DNA of 16,578 nucleotides from Chloroflexia bacterium (GTDB lineage: Bacteria; Chloroflexota; Chloroflexia; Thermomicrobiales; UBA6265): NCBI GenBank assembly GCA_030430125.1, contig JAUIGA010000027.1, positions 1 to 16,578 of the forward strand, in the 5' to 3' direction. Within the stretch, counting starts at the first letter, position 1. Each line of letters opens with the position of its first letter. Of this stretch, positions 7,466 through 14,178 are shown piece after piece. Both the position numbers and the translations under genes were made by a program. The notes under the pieces were generated by a model. That model searched no databases and was not told the origin of the DNA. It saw only the letters and a list, made by a program, of their open reading frames with translations.

Positions 7466-8386
7466 ATGTCGGGACATGGTCCTCACCTAGCGTCCGGCGG
7501 CGACCGCAAGGCTCTCGTGATCACCGGCGTGATCACTGGCGCATACTTCGTCGTCGAGCTGGGTATTGGTCTATGGTCGGGGTCGGTGGCCGTCACATCT
7601 GACGCATTTCACACCTTCTCCGCCGTCGGCGGCGTGCTCATCGCCCTGGTGGCCCAGCGCCTCGGCGAACGTCCCGCCTCGTTCACGTTGACCTTCGGCT
7701 GGGGGCGTGCCGAGATCGTCGGCGCGCTCTTCAATGGGCTGTTCCTGGCCGTAATGGGGTTATACGTCCTGTGGATGGGCGGAATGCGCCTGCGCGAGCC
7801 CCTGGAACTGCCGACTGGCGTCATGCTCTGGGCCGCTGCTGGCGGCCTTGTCACCGAAGCCATCTCGTTCTGGCTACTGTACCAGCACCAAAAGACCGAC
7901 CTCAACATTAAAGGGGCATTCTGGCACGTCCTGCAGACCTTCGTCGGCAGCCTGATCATCATCGTTTCGGCCGTCGTCGTCCGTCTCACGGGGTTCGAGC
8001 GAATCGACCCGCTCCTGGGCATGGCGTTCGGCCTGGTTCTTTTCATGGCGTCGGGGAGCATCATCCGGTCGGCCCTGAACGTGCTGCTGCAGGGAACGCC
8101 GACGGATTTTGACGTTGATGCTGCCCTGAGCGATCTCCGGGGGATTCCCGGCGTGAGGGATCTCCACCACATCCACGTCTGGAGTATCACCTCGGGGCGC
8201 AACGTTTTCTCCGGGCACATTCGCGTCGAGGACTATGCCGCTGATGGACGGCGGGTCTTGCTGGAGGCGACCCGGCGGCTCGATCAAGACTACAAGGTGT
8301 ACTTCTCGACGCTGCAGATCGAAGACAACCGCCTCGGGAGCGAGACCGATGCAACTGATATCGACATCACGGCGATATCCTCGTAA
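7466..8386 (+). CDS. CDF family cation transporter with atypical metal-site residues
   Basis: A 306-residue cation diffusion facilitator, whose relatives export Zn2+, Co2+, Cd2+ or Mn2+ in exchange for protons. The N-terminal half has six hydrophobic segments, with family text such as FGWGRAEIVGALFNGLFLAV. The C-terminal cytoplasmic domain follows from about residue 210 (IPGVRDLHHIHVW, then FSGHIRVED). The tetrahedral transport site is normally H/DxxxD in TM2 and in TM5. Here TM2 reads SDAFHTFSA, with H49 kept and the distal Asp replaced by A53. TM5 reads FWHVLQTF, with H154 kept and the Asp replaced by T158. Both aspartates are therefore missing while both histidines remain, so metal choice or transport capacity may be altered. 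The ATG has AGGAGG 7 bases upstream. It is in an operon with the SHOCT gene. Confidence 0.9.
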   Translation: MSGHGPHLASGGDRKALVITGVITGAYFVVELGIGLWSGSVAVTSDAFHTFSAVGGVLIALVAQRLGERPASFTLTFGWGRAEIVGALFNGLFLAVMGLYVLWMGGMRLREPLELPTGVMLWAAAGGLVTEAISFWLLYQHQKTDLNIKGAFWHVLQTFVGSLIIIVSAVVVRLTGFERIDPLLGMAFGLVLFMASGSIIRSALNVLLQGTPTDFDVDAALSDLRGIPGVRDLHHIHVWSITSGRNVFSGHIRVEDYAADGRRVLLEATRRLDQDYKVYFSTLQIEDNRLGSETDATDIDITAISS

Positions 8387-8507
8387 TGTCGATGATGCCC
8401 AACGCCAGGGCGCGGATTGACCGACCAGACCCTCATGTTCGTCATCGTCCCAATAGGTTGGTGCTTTGGGTGAGATGGGGACAACAGCATGACTGACACA
8501 TTGTTGA
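8387..8507. other. Intergenic spacer with imperfect inverted repeat
   Basis: No coding frame is supported here. An imperfect inverted repeat spans 8469-8519: GGTGAGAT (8469-8476) pairs with ATCTCACC (8512-8519), and inside it CAACA (8482-8486) pairs with TGTTG (8502-8506). The right arm touches the first recognisable codons of the UspA remnant. The repeat may be a transcript hairpin or the scar of the event that removed the front of that gene. Confidence 0.4.
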
Positions 8508-8717
8508 CACGATCTCACCGTCACCACGGGGACGCGGCATGGACTTCCTGCCCACGAGCTCGTCGATGCGATGCAAACTGGCGACCTGTTCGTCATCGCT
8601 TCGCATTGTCGCAGCGGCATGGCGCGCTGGTTTATCGGCAGTGTCGCCGAGGTGGCCGTGCGCTGGGCGACGGTGCCCGTGCTCCTGGATCCGCGCCCGG
8701 GCGGGCGTGGCCAGTAG
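8508..8717 (+). pseudogene. Truncated universal stress protein (UspA) remnant
   Basis: This frame is open from a stop at 8505 to the TAG at 8715-8717 and encodes a clear C-terminal half of a UspA domain. HGLPAHELVDAMQTGDLFVI matches the usual helix and strand before the nucleotide loop. ASHCRSGMARWFIGSVAE then carries the family G-x(9)-G-S pattern, with C in place of the first Gly of the usual THGRSG. ATVPVLLDPRPGG is the usual last strand. The first 70 or so residues, including the V-P-x-D-G-S strand, are absent, and no start codon or ribosome binding site precedes it in frame. The tandem-UspA gene at 10777 is a possible intact relative. The remnant is most likely a decayed gene copy. Confidence 0.75.
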
Positions 8718-8861
8718 CCATCCGTCAACCCAGCCGGCAACCGCAGTGCGCTGACGCCAGGGCAACGACGCAAACCTGATGAGCGCGCCCGATCACGACA
8801 TGATCTAACCACCAACGTGATCGTCGCCGAATCGACAACATACACATGAAAGGAAGATGCC

Positions 8862-9626
8862 ATGCGGTTGCGGGACAAGGTCGCGATTGTCACCGGTGCG
8901 GGGTCCGGAATTGGGTTGGCCATTGCGACACGGTTCGCCGCCGAAGGCGCATCCGTCGTGGTTGGCGACTGGAACCAGGAACGGTTGGAACAGGCTGTCA
9001 GGAAACTGTCGGATGCGGGAGGCTCCGTTACCGGCGCGCAGGGTGACATCGCCGACCAAGCTACGGCGGAGGCGCTGGTCGACCTTGCCATGAGCACCTA
9101 TGGCGGCATCGATACCCTCGTCAACAACGCCGGCGTGATGGACTACATGCAGGGTGTTGGCGATCTCGATGTCGAGGTCTGGCGGCGGGTGCTGGCCATC
9201 GACCTCGATGGGCCGATGTTTACCAGCCGCAGGGCGGTGCAGGTTATGCTCGAGCGTGGCGGTGGGTCGATCGTCAACATCGCCTCGACCGGCGGTGTCG
9301 AAGGTGGGACAGCAGGCGCGGCGTACACGGTCGCCAAGCACGGGCTTGTGGGGCTGACCCGGAACACGGCGTGGATGTATGCCACGCGCAGCATTCGCTG
9401 TAACGCCATCTGTCCGGGCGGCACGCAGACGAACATTGCCGAATCCATGCCGGTGGAACGCTTGGACCCAGTTGGCGCGGCGCGCGCGCAGGCGTACGCC
9501 GCGTTGATCCCTGCCTTCATGGAGCCAGCCGACATCGCCTCTCTTGCCTTGTTCCTCGCCTCGGACGAATCCGTGCGTATCAACGGCGCAATCATCCCTG
9601 CGGATGGCGGCTGGACTGCTGCCTGA
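8862..9626 (+). CDS. Short-chain dehydrogenase/reductase (classical SDR)
   Basis: A 254-residue classical SDR oxidoreductase with a Rossmann fold. The cofactor loop is T11-G12-A-G-S-G16-I-G18. D36 at the end of the second strand predicts NAD(H) preference over NADP(H). D62 (adenine contact) and NNAGV at 88-92 are present. The catalytic residues are S142, Y155 and K159 (YTVAK). The fourth tetrad residue, usually Asn, aligns with D114 in AIDLDGPMF. The C-terminus has the usual IPADGGWTA ending. The ATG at 8862 has GGAAG a few bases upstream. It is separated from the CDF gene by the UspA remnant and is followed by 225 bp before the DoxX gene. Substrate unknown; it could act on a sugar, alcohol or 3-oxoacyl compound. 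Confidence 0.93.
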   Translation: MRLRDKVAIVTGAGSGIGLAIATRFAAEGASVVVGDWNQERLEQAVRKLSDAGGSVTGAQGDIADQATAEALVDLAMSTYGGIDTLVNNAGVMDYMQGVGDLDVEVWRRVLAIDLDGPMFTSRRAVQVMLERGGGSIVNIASTGGVEGGTAGAAYTVAKHGLVGLTRNTAWMYATRSIRCNAICPGGTQTNIAESMPVERLDPVGAARAQAYAALIPAFMEPADIASLALFLASDESVRINGAIIPADGGWTAA

Positions 9627-9851
9627 ATCTGCAAGTATCGCCACGCCTGGGCCCGTGCCCGCTCTTCGTGAAGATTGTAACGATTCTGTGATGTCGCCGA
9701 TTCTGAATTCATGCCTCTGTTGTCGCCTGGCGGCTATCGTGTCCACAGTGAGGGTTGTCCTGGCGGTCGGGCGCGGAATCCGGCACCGGGATCACCCCCG
9801 GGACACCCGGCGGGTGTCATGGTCGCCGCCAAGCGACACGGGAGGTGCGAG
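9627..9851. promoter_or_regulatory. Intergenic region upstream of DoxX gene, short direct repeat
   Basis: No gene is supported in this 225-bp stretch. CGATTCTG occurs twice, at 9681-9688 and 9698-9705, 17 bp apart start to start. That spacing resembles a two-site operator but could be chance. A GC-rich run with CCCGGG and CCGGC elements lies at 9780-9810. No promoter hexamers could be assigned with confidence. Confidence 0.2.
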
Positions 9852-10703
9852 ATGCACATGACTCGAACTGGAACATACGCCATGACCGCGATCGCGGCGG
9901 CGGTGTTCGTCATGTTGACGTGGGTCTTCGATGACGGAAAGTTCAACCTCAGCGACACTGAAACATGGTTCACGTATGATGGGTCGATCATCGATGGCAC
10001 GATGTGGACCTACATCATGCTCGCCCTGATCGTCATCGCCGGGGTCTACCAGGCGTCTCGCACGCCCGCCGAGGGTGTCGAGCTGCGACTCGGGCGCGAA
10101 ACCGACACGCCGGGGCAGATCCAGGATCCATCCTGGTGGCGGCTCCTGCTCGGCAACGCGCACCTGGCAATTCTCTGGCTGCCGTTGCGGTTCTACATCG
10201 GCCGTCACTGGCTGGCCGCGGGCGAGCACAAGGTCACTGAGGAAGCGTGGATGGATGGTGGCGCCGCGATCGAGGGATACTGGACGCGCGCGATCACCCC
10301 GAATCCGGAAACCGGCAACACCCCCGCGATCTACGAGTGGTACCGTGACTTTCTGCAGTACATGATCGACAACGGCTGGGCGAGCTGGTTCGGGCCGGCG
10401 ATCGCGATCGGCGAGACCCTCGTCGGGATCGGCCTGTTGGTCGGCGCGCTGGTCGGCATCGCCGCCTTCTTCGGGACGGTCATGAACGTCAGCTTCATGT
10501 TTGCCGGCACCGTAAGCTCCAACCCGATGATGTTCGCCCTGACCGTGTTCATCGTCCTTGGCTGGAAGGTCGCGGGCTGGTGGGGACTCGATCGCTGGCT
10601 GCTGCCGATGCTCGGCACCCCTTGGTATCGGGGCGAGCCGTTCGGGAAGGTCGATGCAGCCGCGACGAATGAATTGGCTGACGGGACCACGCACTACGCG
10701 TAA
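9852..10703 (+). CDS. DoxX family integral membrane protein
   Basis: A 283-residue membrane protein. A first helix lies at about residues 9-26 and a second at about 50-67. The DoxX/DoxD-like core begins near residue 100: FYIGRHWLAAGEHK, then a loop, then WFGPAIAIGETLVGIGLLVG and two or three more helices ending in WWGLDRWLLPML. DoxX proteins are small quinone- or redox-associated membrane proteins, and the DoxD branch is the small subunit of thiosulfate:quinone oxidoreductase. The two extra N-terminal helices make this longer than minimal DoxX (about 140 residues). The ATG at 9852 has GGGAGG 7 bases upstream; the same frame upstream to 9711 looks non-coding. A terminator hairpin follows. The family call is good; the redox partner is unknown. 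Confidence 0.83.
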   Translation: MHMTRTGTYAMTAIAAAVFVMLTWVFDDGKFNLSDTETWFTYDGSIIDGTMWTYIMLALIVIAGVYQASRTPAEGVELRLGRETDTPGQIQDPSWWRLLLGNAHLAILWLPLRFYIGRHWLAAGEHKVTEEAWMDGGAAIEGYWTRAITPNPETGNTPAIYEWYRDFLQYMIDNGWASWFGPAIAIGETLVGIGLLVGALVGIAAFFGTVMNVSFMFAGTVSSNPMMFALTVFIVLGWKVAGWWGLDRWLLPMLGTPWYRGEPFGKVDAAATNELADGTTHYA

Positions 10704-10715
10704 GGGGATGCGGCG

Positions 10716-10744
10716 ACGGGGTGGCTGATGCGCCACCCCGTTTC
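10716..10744 (+). terminator. Intrinsic terminator after DoxX gene
   Basis: ACGGGGTGGC (10716-10725) pairs with GCCACCCCGT (10732-10741) in a perfect 10-bp stem with a 6-base loop, followed by TTCGTTG. It starts 12 bases after the DoxX stop and lies before the ribosome binding site of the UspA gene, so it probably separates the two transcripts. Confidence 0.65.
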
Positions 10745-10776
10745 GTTGTGCAAGCTCCGGCTTGACTGGAGGCGAC

Positions 10777-11577
10777 ATGTTCGATCGGATTCTCGTTCCT
10801 CTTGATGGGTCGGTCCAGGCTGAATCGGCGCTTGCCGTCACACGACACCTCCATCCCAGGCTCGTGTATCTATTGCAGGTCGAGCGCGACGGGGCCGACG
10901 TGTTCCATCAGGGTGATCCGTACCTTTGTCGTCTGGCGGATGACCTGCAGGGTCACGGGCGTGAGGTGGAAACCCTGCGGATATCGGGAGACCCGGCTGA
11001 GCGAATCATTGAGACCGCTGTCGACGTTGATTGCATCGTGATGACCACGCACGGACGCGGCAGCGCCGAGCGCCTCCTGCATAGCAGCATTGCCAATCGC
11101 GTGGTGCAGCGTGCGCCAGCCCCCGTGCTGCTCGTGCCATGGGACACCGCGCCGTCCGAGGTGGAGATCCGTCGTGTGCTGGTTCCGCTGGATGGTTCGC
11201 CGCTTGCCGAAACCTCGCTTTCTCCAGCCATCGCCATGGCGCGTTCACAGCAGGTGGGTTTGCACGTGGTCACCGTCATCCAGGCGCACTCCTCCCCACT
11301 CCCTGCAGGCGACCGCCTGTCAGCTTCGATCGCTGCTGACTACCACAAGGATGTGCATCGCCGACATGGCCACATCGTCCCGGTCACGACCGAGGTGCAG
11401 CCCGGCGATCCAGTTTCGGTCCTTCGATCGGCGATTCGACCTCACGATCTGGTGGTCATGACCACGCACGCCTACCGAGGCCTGCGGCGCGTGCGGCACG
11501 GCAGTGTTGCCGATGGGGTGATCCATGGGGCAACGGTGCCCATTCTCGTCTCTCGGGCGTCCCACTTCACCTATTGA
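10777..11577 (+). CDS. Universal stress protein with two UspA domains
   Basis: A 266-residue tandem UspA protein, a cytoplasmic stress-induced nucleotide-binding family. Domain 1 (about residues 2-120) begins FDRILVPLDGS and carries TTHGRGSAERLLHSSIAN before APVLLVPW. Domain 2 (about 131-266) begins IRRVLVPLDGS and carries TTHAYRGLRRVRHGSVAD before VPILVSRAS. The canonical nucleotide loop is G-x2-G-x9-G-S/T. Domain 1 is irregular in its G/S positions, and domain 2 has Ala where the first Gly is expected, so ATP binding may be weakened in one or both. The ATG at 10777 has GGAGG 4 bases upstream; a TTG 15 bases earlier is less likely. A DoxX gene with its own terminator precedes it. Confidence 0.92.
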   Translation: MFDRILVPLDGSVQAESALAVTRHLHPRLVYLLQVERDGADVFHQGDPYLCRLADDLQGHGREVETLRISGDPAERIIETAVDVDCIVMTTHGRGSAERLLHSSIANRVVQRAPAPVLLVPWDTAPSEVEIRRVLVPLDGSPLAETSLSPAIAMARSQQVGLHVVTVIQAHSSPLPAGDRLSASIAADYHKDVHRRHGHIVPVTTEVQPGDPVSVLRSAIRPHDLVVMTTHAYRGLRRVRHGSVADGVIHGATVPILVSRASHFTY

Positions 11578-11911
11578 CAACCGGTAGCGCGACGAGTTCC
11601 GAATTGATCGCCCTTCGTGGTCCATGGTAGTGGCGATGGCCTCCCCGCCGACGTCGGCATGGTGGGTATCGGCCGCGCCCTGTGATCACATAGGGTATCA
11701 CCTCCACCGACAATTCCTGTTCGCACCCCCTGGGTCACAGGGCTACCGCATGTTGCTTCGCCGTGGTGCTCTAAGTGAAGTGTCTAGCAAGTTCAGGCGA
11801 TAGTAGAGAGTGTGCCATTGCCCGACGGACATGGTGGTCGCCAGCGTGCGAGCGGCCGATCATGCAGGGTGGCCGATGGCCCGACGGAGCCGGGTTGACA
11901 ACAGTCCCGAA
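11578..11911. other. Intergenic stretch with palindromes, no gene
   Basis: These 334 bp lie between the converging UspA and methyltransferase genes and hold no supported coding frame. Visible structures are a perfect 12-bp palindrome GCCGACGTCGGC at 11647-11658 and a hairpin at 11678-11695 (CCCTGTG with CATAGGG, one wobble pair). The hairpin could end the UspA transcript, although no T-run follows. The rest, 11700-11911, shows nothing recognisable. Confidence 0.4.
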
Positions 11912-13561
11912 TCACCTCTGATCGGCAATCCCCGATTCCTGCACCAGGTCGATCGGCACTCGCTGCACTTCATCTTGCTGGCGCTCAAGTCTCGGCGCCT
12001 TCTGGTGCGCTGACTGATAGTGTGGAATGTCCGGGCGCAGACGATCTTGAAACAGGTCATCTACAGTCAGGATCTGAATTCGACGATGACGTCGACCTGT
12101 GAATGCGGAGTCCATTTTGCCGGCGGCCACCGCCTCCGACTCCATGTCCCGGGTTGGTGTCTGCATGCAGACGAACACGCCCAGGTCGACGCCTTCCCGC
12201 TCCATGGTCCCCCGGAAATCCCGGATGTCTCGCGATCCCGTCTTGCCACCCTTGACCTGGATGATGCCGCGGACCGCCCGCCCGCGGTCGCTGGAGTAGA
12301 AGAACTCTCCGTCGATGCCGCGATCACGACCCTTGCTCTCTCGCGGCCGCGCATTGATCCCCAGCTTGGCCACGGCCCAATACTGGAACTGCAAGGGAGA
12401 CTGCTCAAACAGTGCCCGAGCTCCTGGTGCGTCCATCGGCGCACCCTCAATGATGTAGTCGACGGGTCCCGGGAAATGTTCCCTGAAGCGGCGTTCCATC
12501 ACGTCGATGGCCAGATAGGTAATGTCGATCCCGATCCACTTCCGCCCAAGGCGCTCTGCGGCGGCGATGGCAGTACCGCAGCCGCAGAAGGGGTCCAACA
12601 CGACATCGCCGGGGTTCGAACTTGCCGCAATGATGCGCTCAAGCAGGGCAAGGGGCTTCTGGGTAGGGAATCCAATGCGTTCAGATGCTGTTGCAAAGAT
12701 CGGTTTGATGTCGGACCAGACATCTGACACCGGAGTTCCTGGGCTTTCGTCAAGATAGAGCTTCCGTCGAATACGACCAGTCGTACCCTTGGCCGGAAAG
12801 AACAGGCGACCTTCTCGATCAAGTTGCTCCATTCGCTCCTTGGTCACAGCCCACCCGTTTGGATGCGGCCTGTATCCCTTGTAGTCGTAGACGAGATTCG
12901 GTCGATAGCCTGGGTTCCGTAGGTCAGTCCTTCTGAACTTCCGACCATCCGGGTCCTCATGCACAAAGTGTGTGTCGATATAAGCCTGGTCGTACGGCTG
13001 AAATTGTCGGTTCCAAGCAAATGTCGGCGATCGAGCATAGTACAATACTGTGTCATGAACAGCAGCATAGTTTGCGGAAGCATTGCCGTGGGCTGAGGTC
13101 CGCTTCCATATGATTTCACTCCTGAAGCAGCGGGTTCCGAAGACCGTATCGAGCAATGCCTTGAGATAATGGCTGGCGGTCGGATCACAGTGGAGATAGA
13201 GGCTTCCCGTTGGTTTCAATACGCGATGGAGCTCGACCAGCCGCTGCGCCATGATCGCCAGGTAGGACATCAGCGGATCGTCTTCCAGAATCGTTTGCAT
13301 CGCCGTGATGAACCGTCCAACCCGTGCCGGAGCATTGGTAATCAGGTCGTGGATGGCATCCTCGGCCGTCTCGTTCCATGACCAGGTGTCACTGAAGGCC
13401 TCGACCTGCGCGGGCGAGGCCACACCGTCCTTCTCTCGGAAAATCACGTTGTAGTTGCGCTTGGAGTTGAACGGGGGATCGAGGTAGACCAGATCCACGC
13501 TTTCGCTGGGCATCTGCCGCAGCCAATGAAGATTGTCCCCATAGTAGAGCGTGTTGCGCAC
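11912..13561 (-). CDS. Beta-class DNA methyltransferase fused to an Mrr-like nuclease motif
   Basis: A 549-residue protein. The N-terminal 375 residues are an N4-cytosine/N6-adenine methyltransferase with catalytic motif IV DPPF at 28-31 (VYLDPPFNSK) followed much later by the AdoMet motif LDPFCGCGT at 322-330 and the acidic strand end WIGIDI. The order IV-then-I marks the beta class. From about residue 395 a second domain begins, with GRDRGIDGEF (D417) and IIQVKGG (Q435-V-K437). These form the D...QxK signature of Mrr-type PD-(D/E)xK nucleases. About 40 C-terminal residues are polar and unassigned. The start is GTG at 13561 with GGAAGG 7 bases upstream. No specificity or helicase subunit lies next to it. 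It may be a single-chain restriction-modification enzyme or a modification enzyme with a vestigial nuclease, placed next to phage lysis genes. Confidence 0.88.
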   Translation of the reverse strand: MRNTLYYGDNLHWLRQMPSESVDLVYLDPPFNSKRNYNVIFREKDGVASPAQVEAFSDTWSWNETAEDAIHDLITNAPARVGRFITAMQTILEDDPLMSYLAIMAQRLVELHRVLKPTGSLYLHCDPTASHYLKALLDTVFGTRCFRSEIIWKRTSAHGNASANYAAVHDTVLYYARSPTFAWNRQFQPYDQAYIDTHFVHEDPDGRKFRRTDLRNPGYRPNLVYDYKGYRPHPNGWAVTKERMEQLDREGRLFFPAKGTTGRIRRKLYLDESPGTPVSDVWSDIKPIFATASERIGFPTQKPLALLERIIAASSNPGDVVLDPFCGCGTAIAAAERLGRKWIGIDITYLAIDVMERRFREHFPGPVDYIIEGAPMDAPGARALFEQSPLQFQYWAVAKLGINARPRESKGRDRGIDGEFFYSSDRGRAVRGIIQVKGGKTGSRDIRDFRGTMEREGVDLGVFVCMQTPTRDMESEAVAAGKMDSAFTGRRHRRIQILTVDDLFQDRLRPDIPHYQSAHQKAPRLERQQDEVQRVPIDLVQESGIADQR

Positions 13562-13608
13562 GGCGCACCCTTCCTCCCTCGCGATACTGAATTGTTAGAC
13601 GTATGTCG

Positions 13609-13637
13609 AGTATATGTGACACGCAGTCATCGGTAAA
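13609..13637 (-). promoter_or_regulatory. Candidate promoter of the methyltransferase gene
   Basis: On the minus strand TTTACC (13637-13632) and TATACT (13614-13609) are separated by exactly 17 bp, 4/6 and 5/6 matches to the sigma-70 hexamers. Transcription would start near 13602, about 40 bases before the GTG start. No expression evidence is available. Confidence 0.45.
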
Positions 13638-13654
13638 GATGTTCGGACAATGCA

Positions 13655-13681
13655 TGCAGGCCGACTCTATGCCGGCCTGCA
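13655..13681 (-). terminator. Hairpin downstream of the phage lysis genes
   Basis: TGCAGGCCG (13655-13663) pairs with CGGCCTGCA (13673-13681) over 9 bp around a 9-base centre. It lies about 20 bp past the stop of the last small phage ORF and just upstream of the methyltransferase promoter, so it likely ends the lysis-module transcript. There is no strong T-run on the minus strand. Confidence 0.5.
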
Positions 13682-13701
13682 CTTCATTTGATTCAGCTGA
13701 T

Positions 13702-13791
13702 TCAGCGCCGGCACCGGCCCGATCGCATCATGCGAATCCACCGGCTGCGCGCGTACCAGCTGGTCGTGTATCCCGTGTCGCGGTGCGGCAT
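13702..13791 (-). CDS. Tiny basic ORF overlapping the holin stop
   Basis: A 29-residue frame whose ATG overlaps the TGA of the holin-like gene (TGATG), the classic arrangement for translational coupling. The product begins MPHRDTGYTTSWYARSR and ends in an Arg-rich tail; it has no recognisable domain. The overlap and position at the end of the lysis cassette favour expression, but so short a GC-rich frame could arise by chance. No function is proposed. Confidence 0.3.
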   Translation of the reverse strand: MPHRDTGYTTSWYARSRWIRMMRSGRCRR

Positions 13792-14078
13792 CAGGCCGCC
13801 TCGCGGGTGTCGCCGGCATCCTCCCTGCCCCGTGATGCGACGAGGTCGTGCCCCGTCACATCCTCCAGCCGATTCTGCGCCCAGCTCACGAGCGCGATAA
13901 GACCGCCGGCGACCGCGGCGATCGCGATGCCGCGCCACAGGTCGACGTCGATGGTCACCTCCCCCCCGCTTCCCACCGAGCTCACGATGTCGTTGAGCAC
14001 CGGGATCGCCACGATCGCCAGAACGCCGATAAAGCCCTGGGCGAAGGTGCGCAGCGCGCGTGCAGCGGTGTCGTTCAT
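13791..14078 (-). CDS. Holin-like small membrane protein
   Basis: A 95-residue protein with two predicted transmembrane helices: FIGVLAIVAIPVLNDIV (about residues 16-32) and a second around LWRGIAIAAVAGGLIALVSW. A Gly/Ser-rich extracytoplasmic turn joins them, and the C-terminal tail is charged. This two-helix layout, small size and position directly downstream of an endolysin on the same strand fit a phage holin, which permeabilises the inner membrane to release the endolysin. The ATG at 14078 has GGAGG 6 bases upstream; the open frame continuing to 14210 lacks similar support. It overlaps the next tiny ORF by four bases. The holin call rests on topology and context rather than on a specific family match. 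Confidence 0.65.
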   Translation of the reverse strand: MNDTAARALRTFAQGFIGVLAIVAIPVLNDIVSSVGSGGEVTIDVDLWRGIAIAAVAGGLIALVSWAQNRLEDVTGHDLVASRGREDAGDTREAA

Positions 14079-14178
14079 GGAATGCCTCCGTAATGGAATC
14101 TGTAATAGACCTCGCGGATCTGCGGTGCCAGCGCTCGCACACGGGCCGCCGGCGGACCGAGACGACAGATCACCCCCA

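Noticed and set aside
7874..9097. Long minus-strand frame opposite the CDF and SDR genes
   Set aside because: It spans parts of two unrelated plus-strand genes and an intergenic region, with no recognisable motif.
11681..11690. TGTGATCACA palindrome resembling a CRP site
   Set aside because: A CRP-type site needs a 6-bp spacer between TGTGA and TCACA. Here the halves are adjacent, and the palindrome is part of a small hairpin between convergent genes.
12020..12727. 235-codon plus-strand frame within the methyltransferase region
   Set aside because: It lies opposite the conserved methyltransferase and Mrr motifs and has no recognisable content of its own.
13702..14142. 146-codon minus-strand frame overlapping the holin-like gene
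   Set aside because: Through the holin it is Arg/Gly/His-rich shadow text. Only its last 29 codons, after the TGATG overlap, were kept as a separate small ORF.
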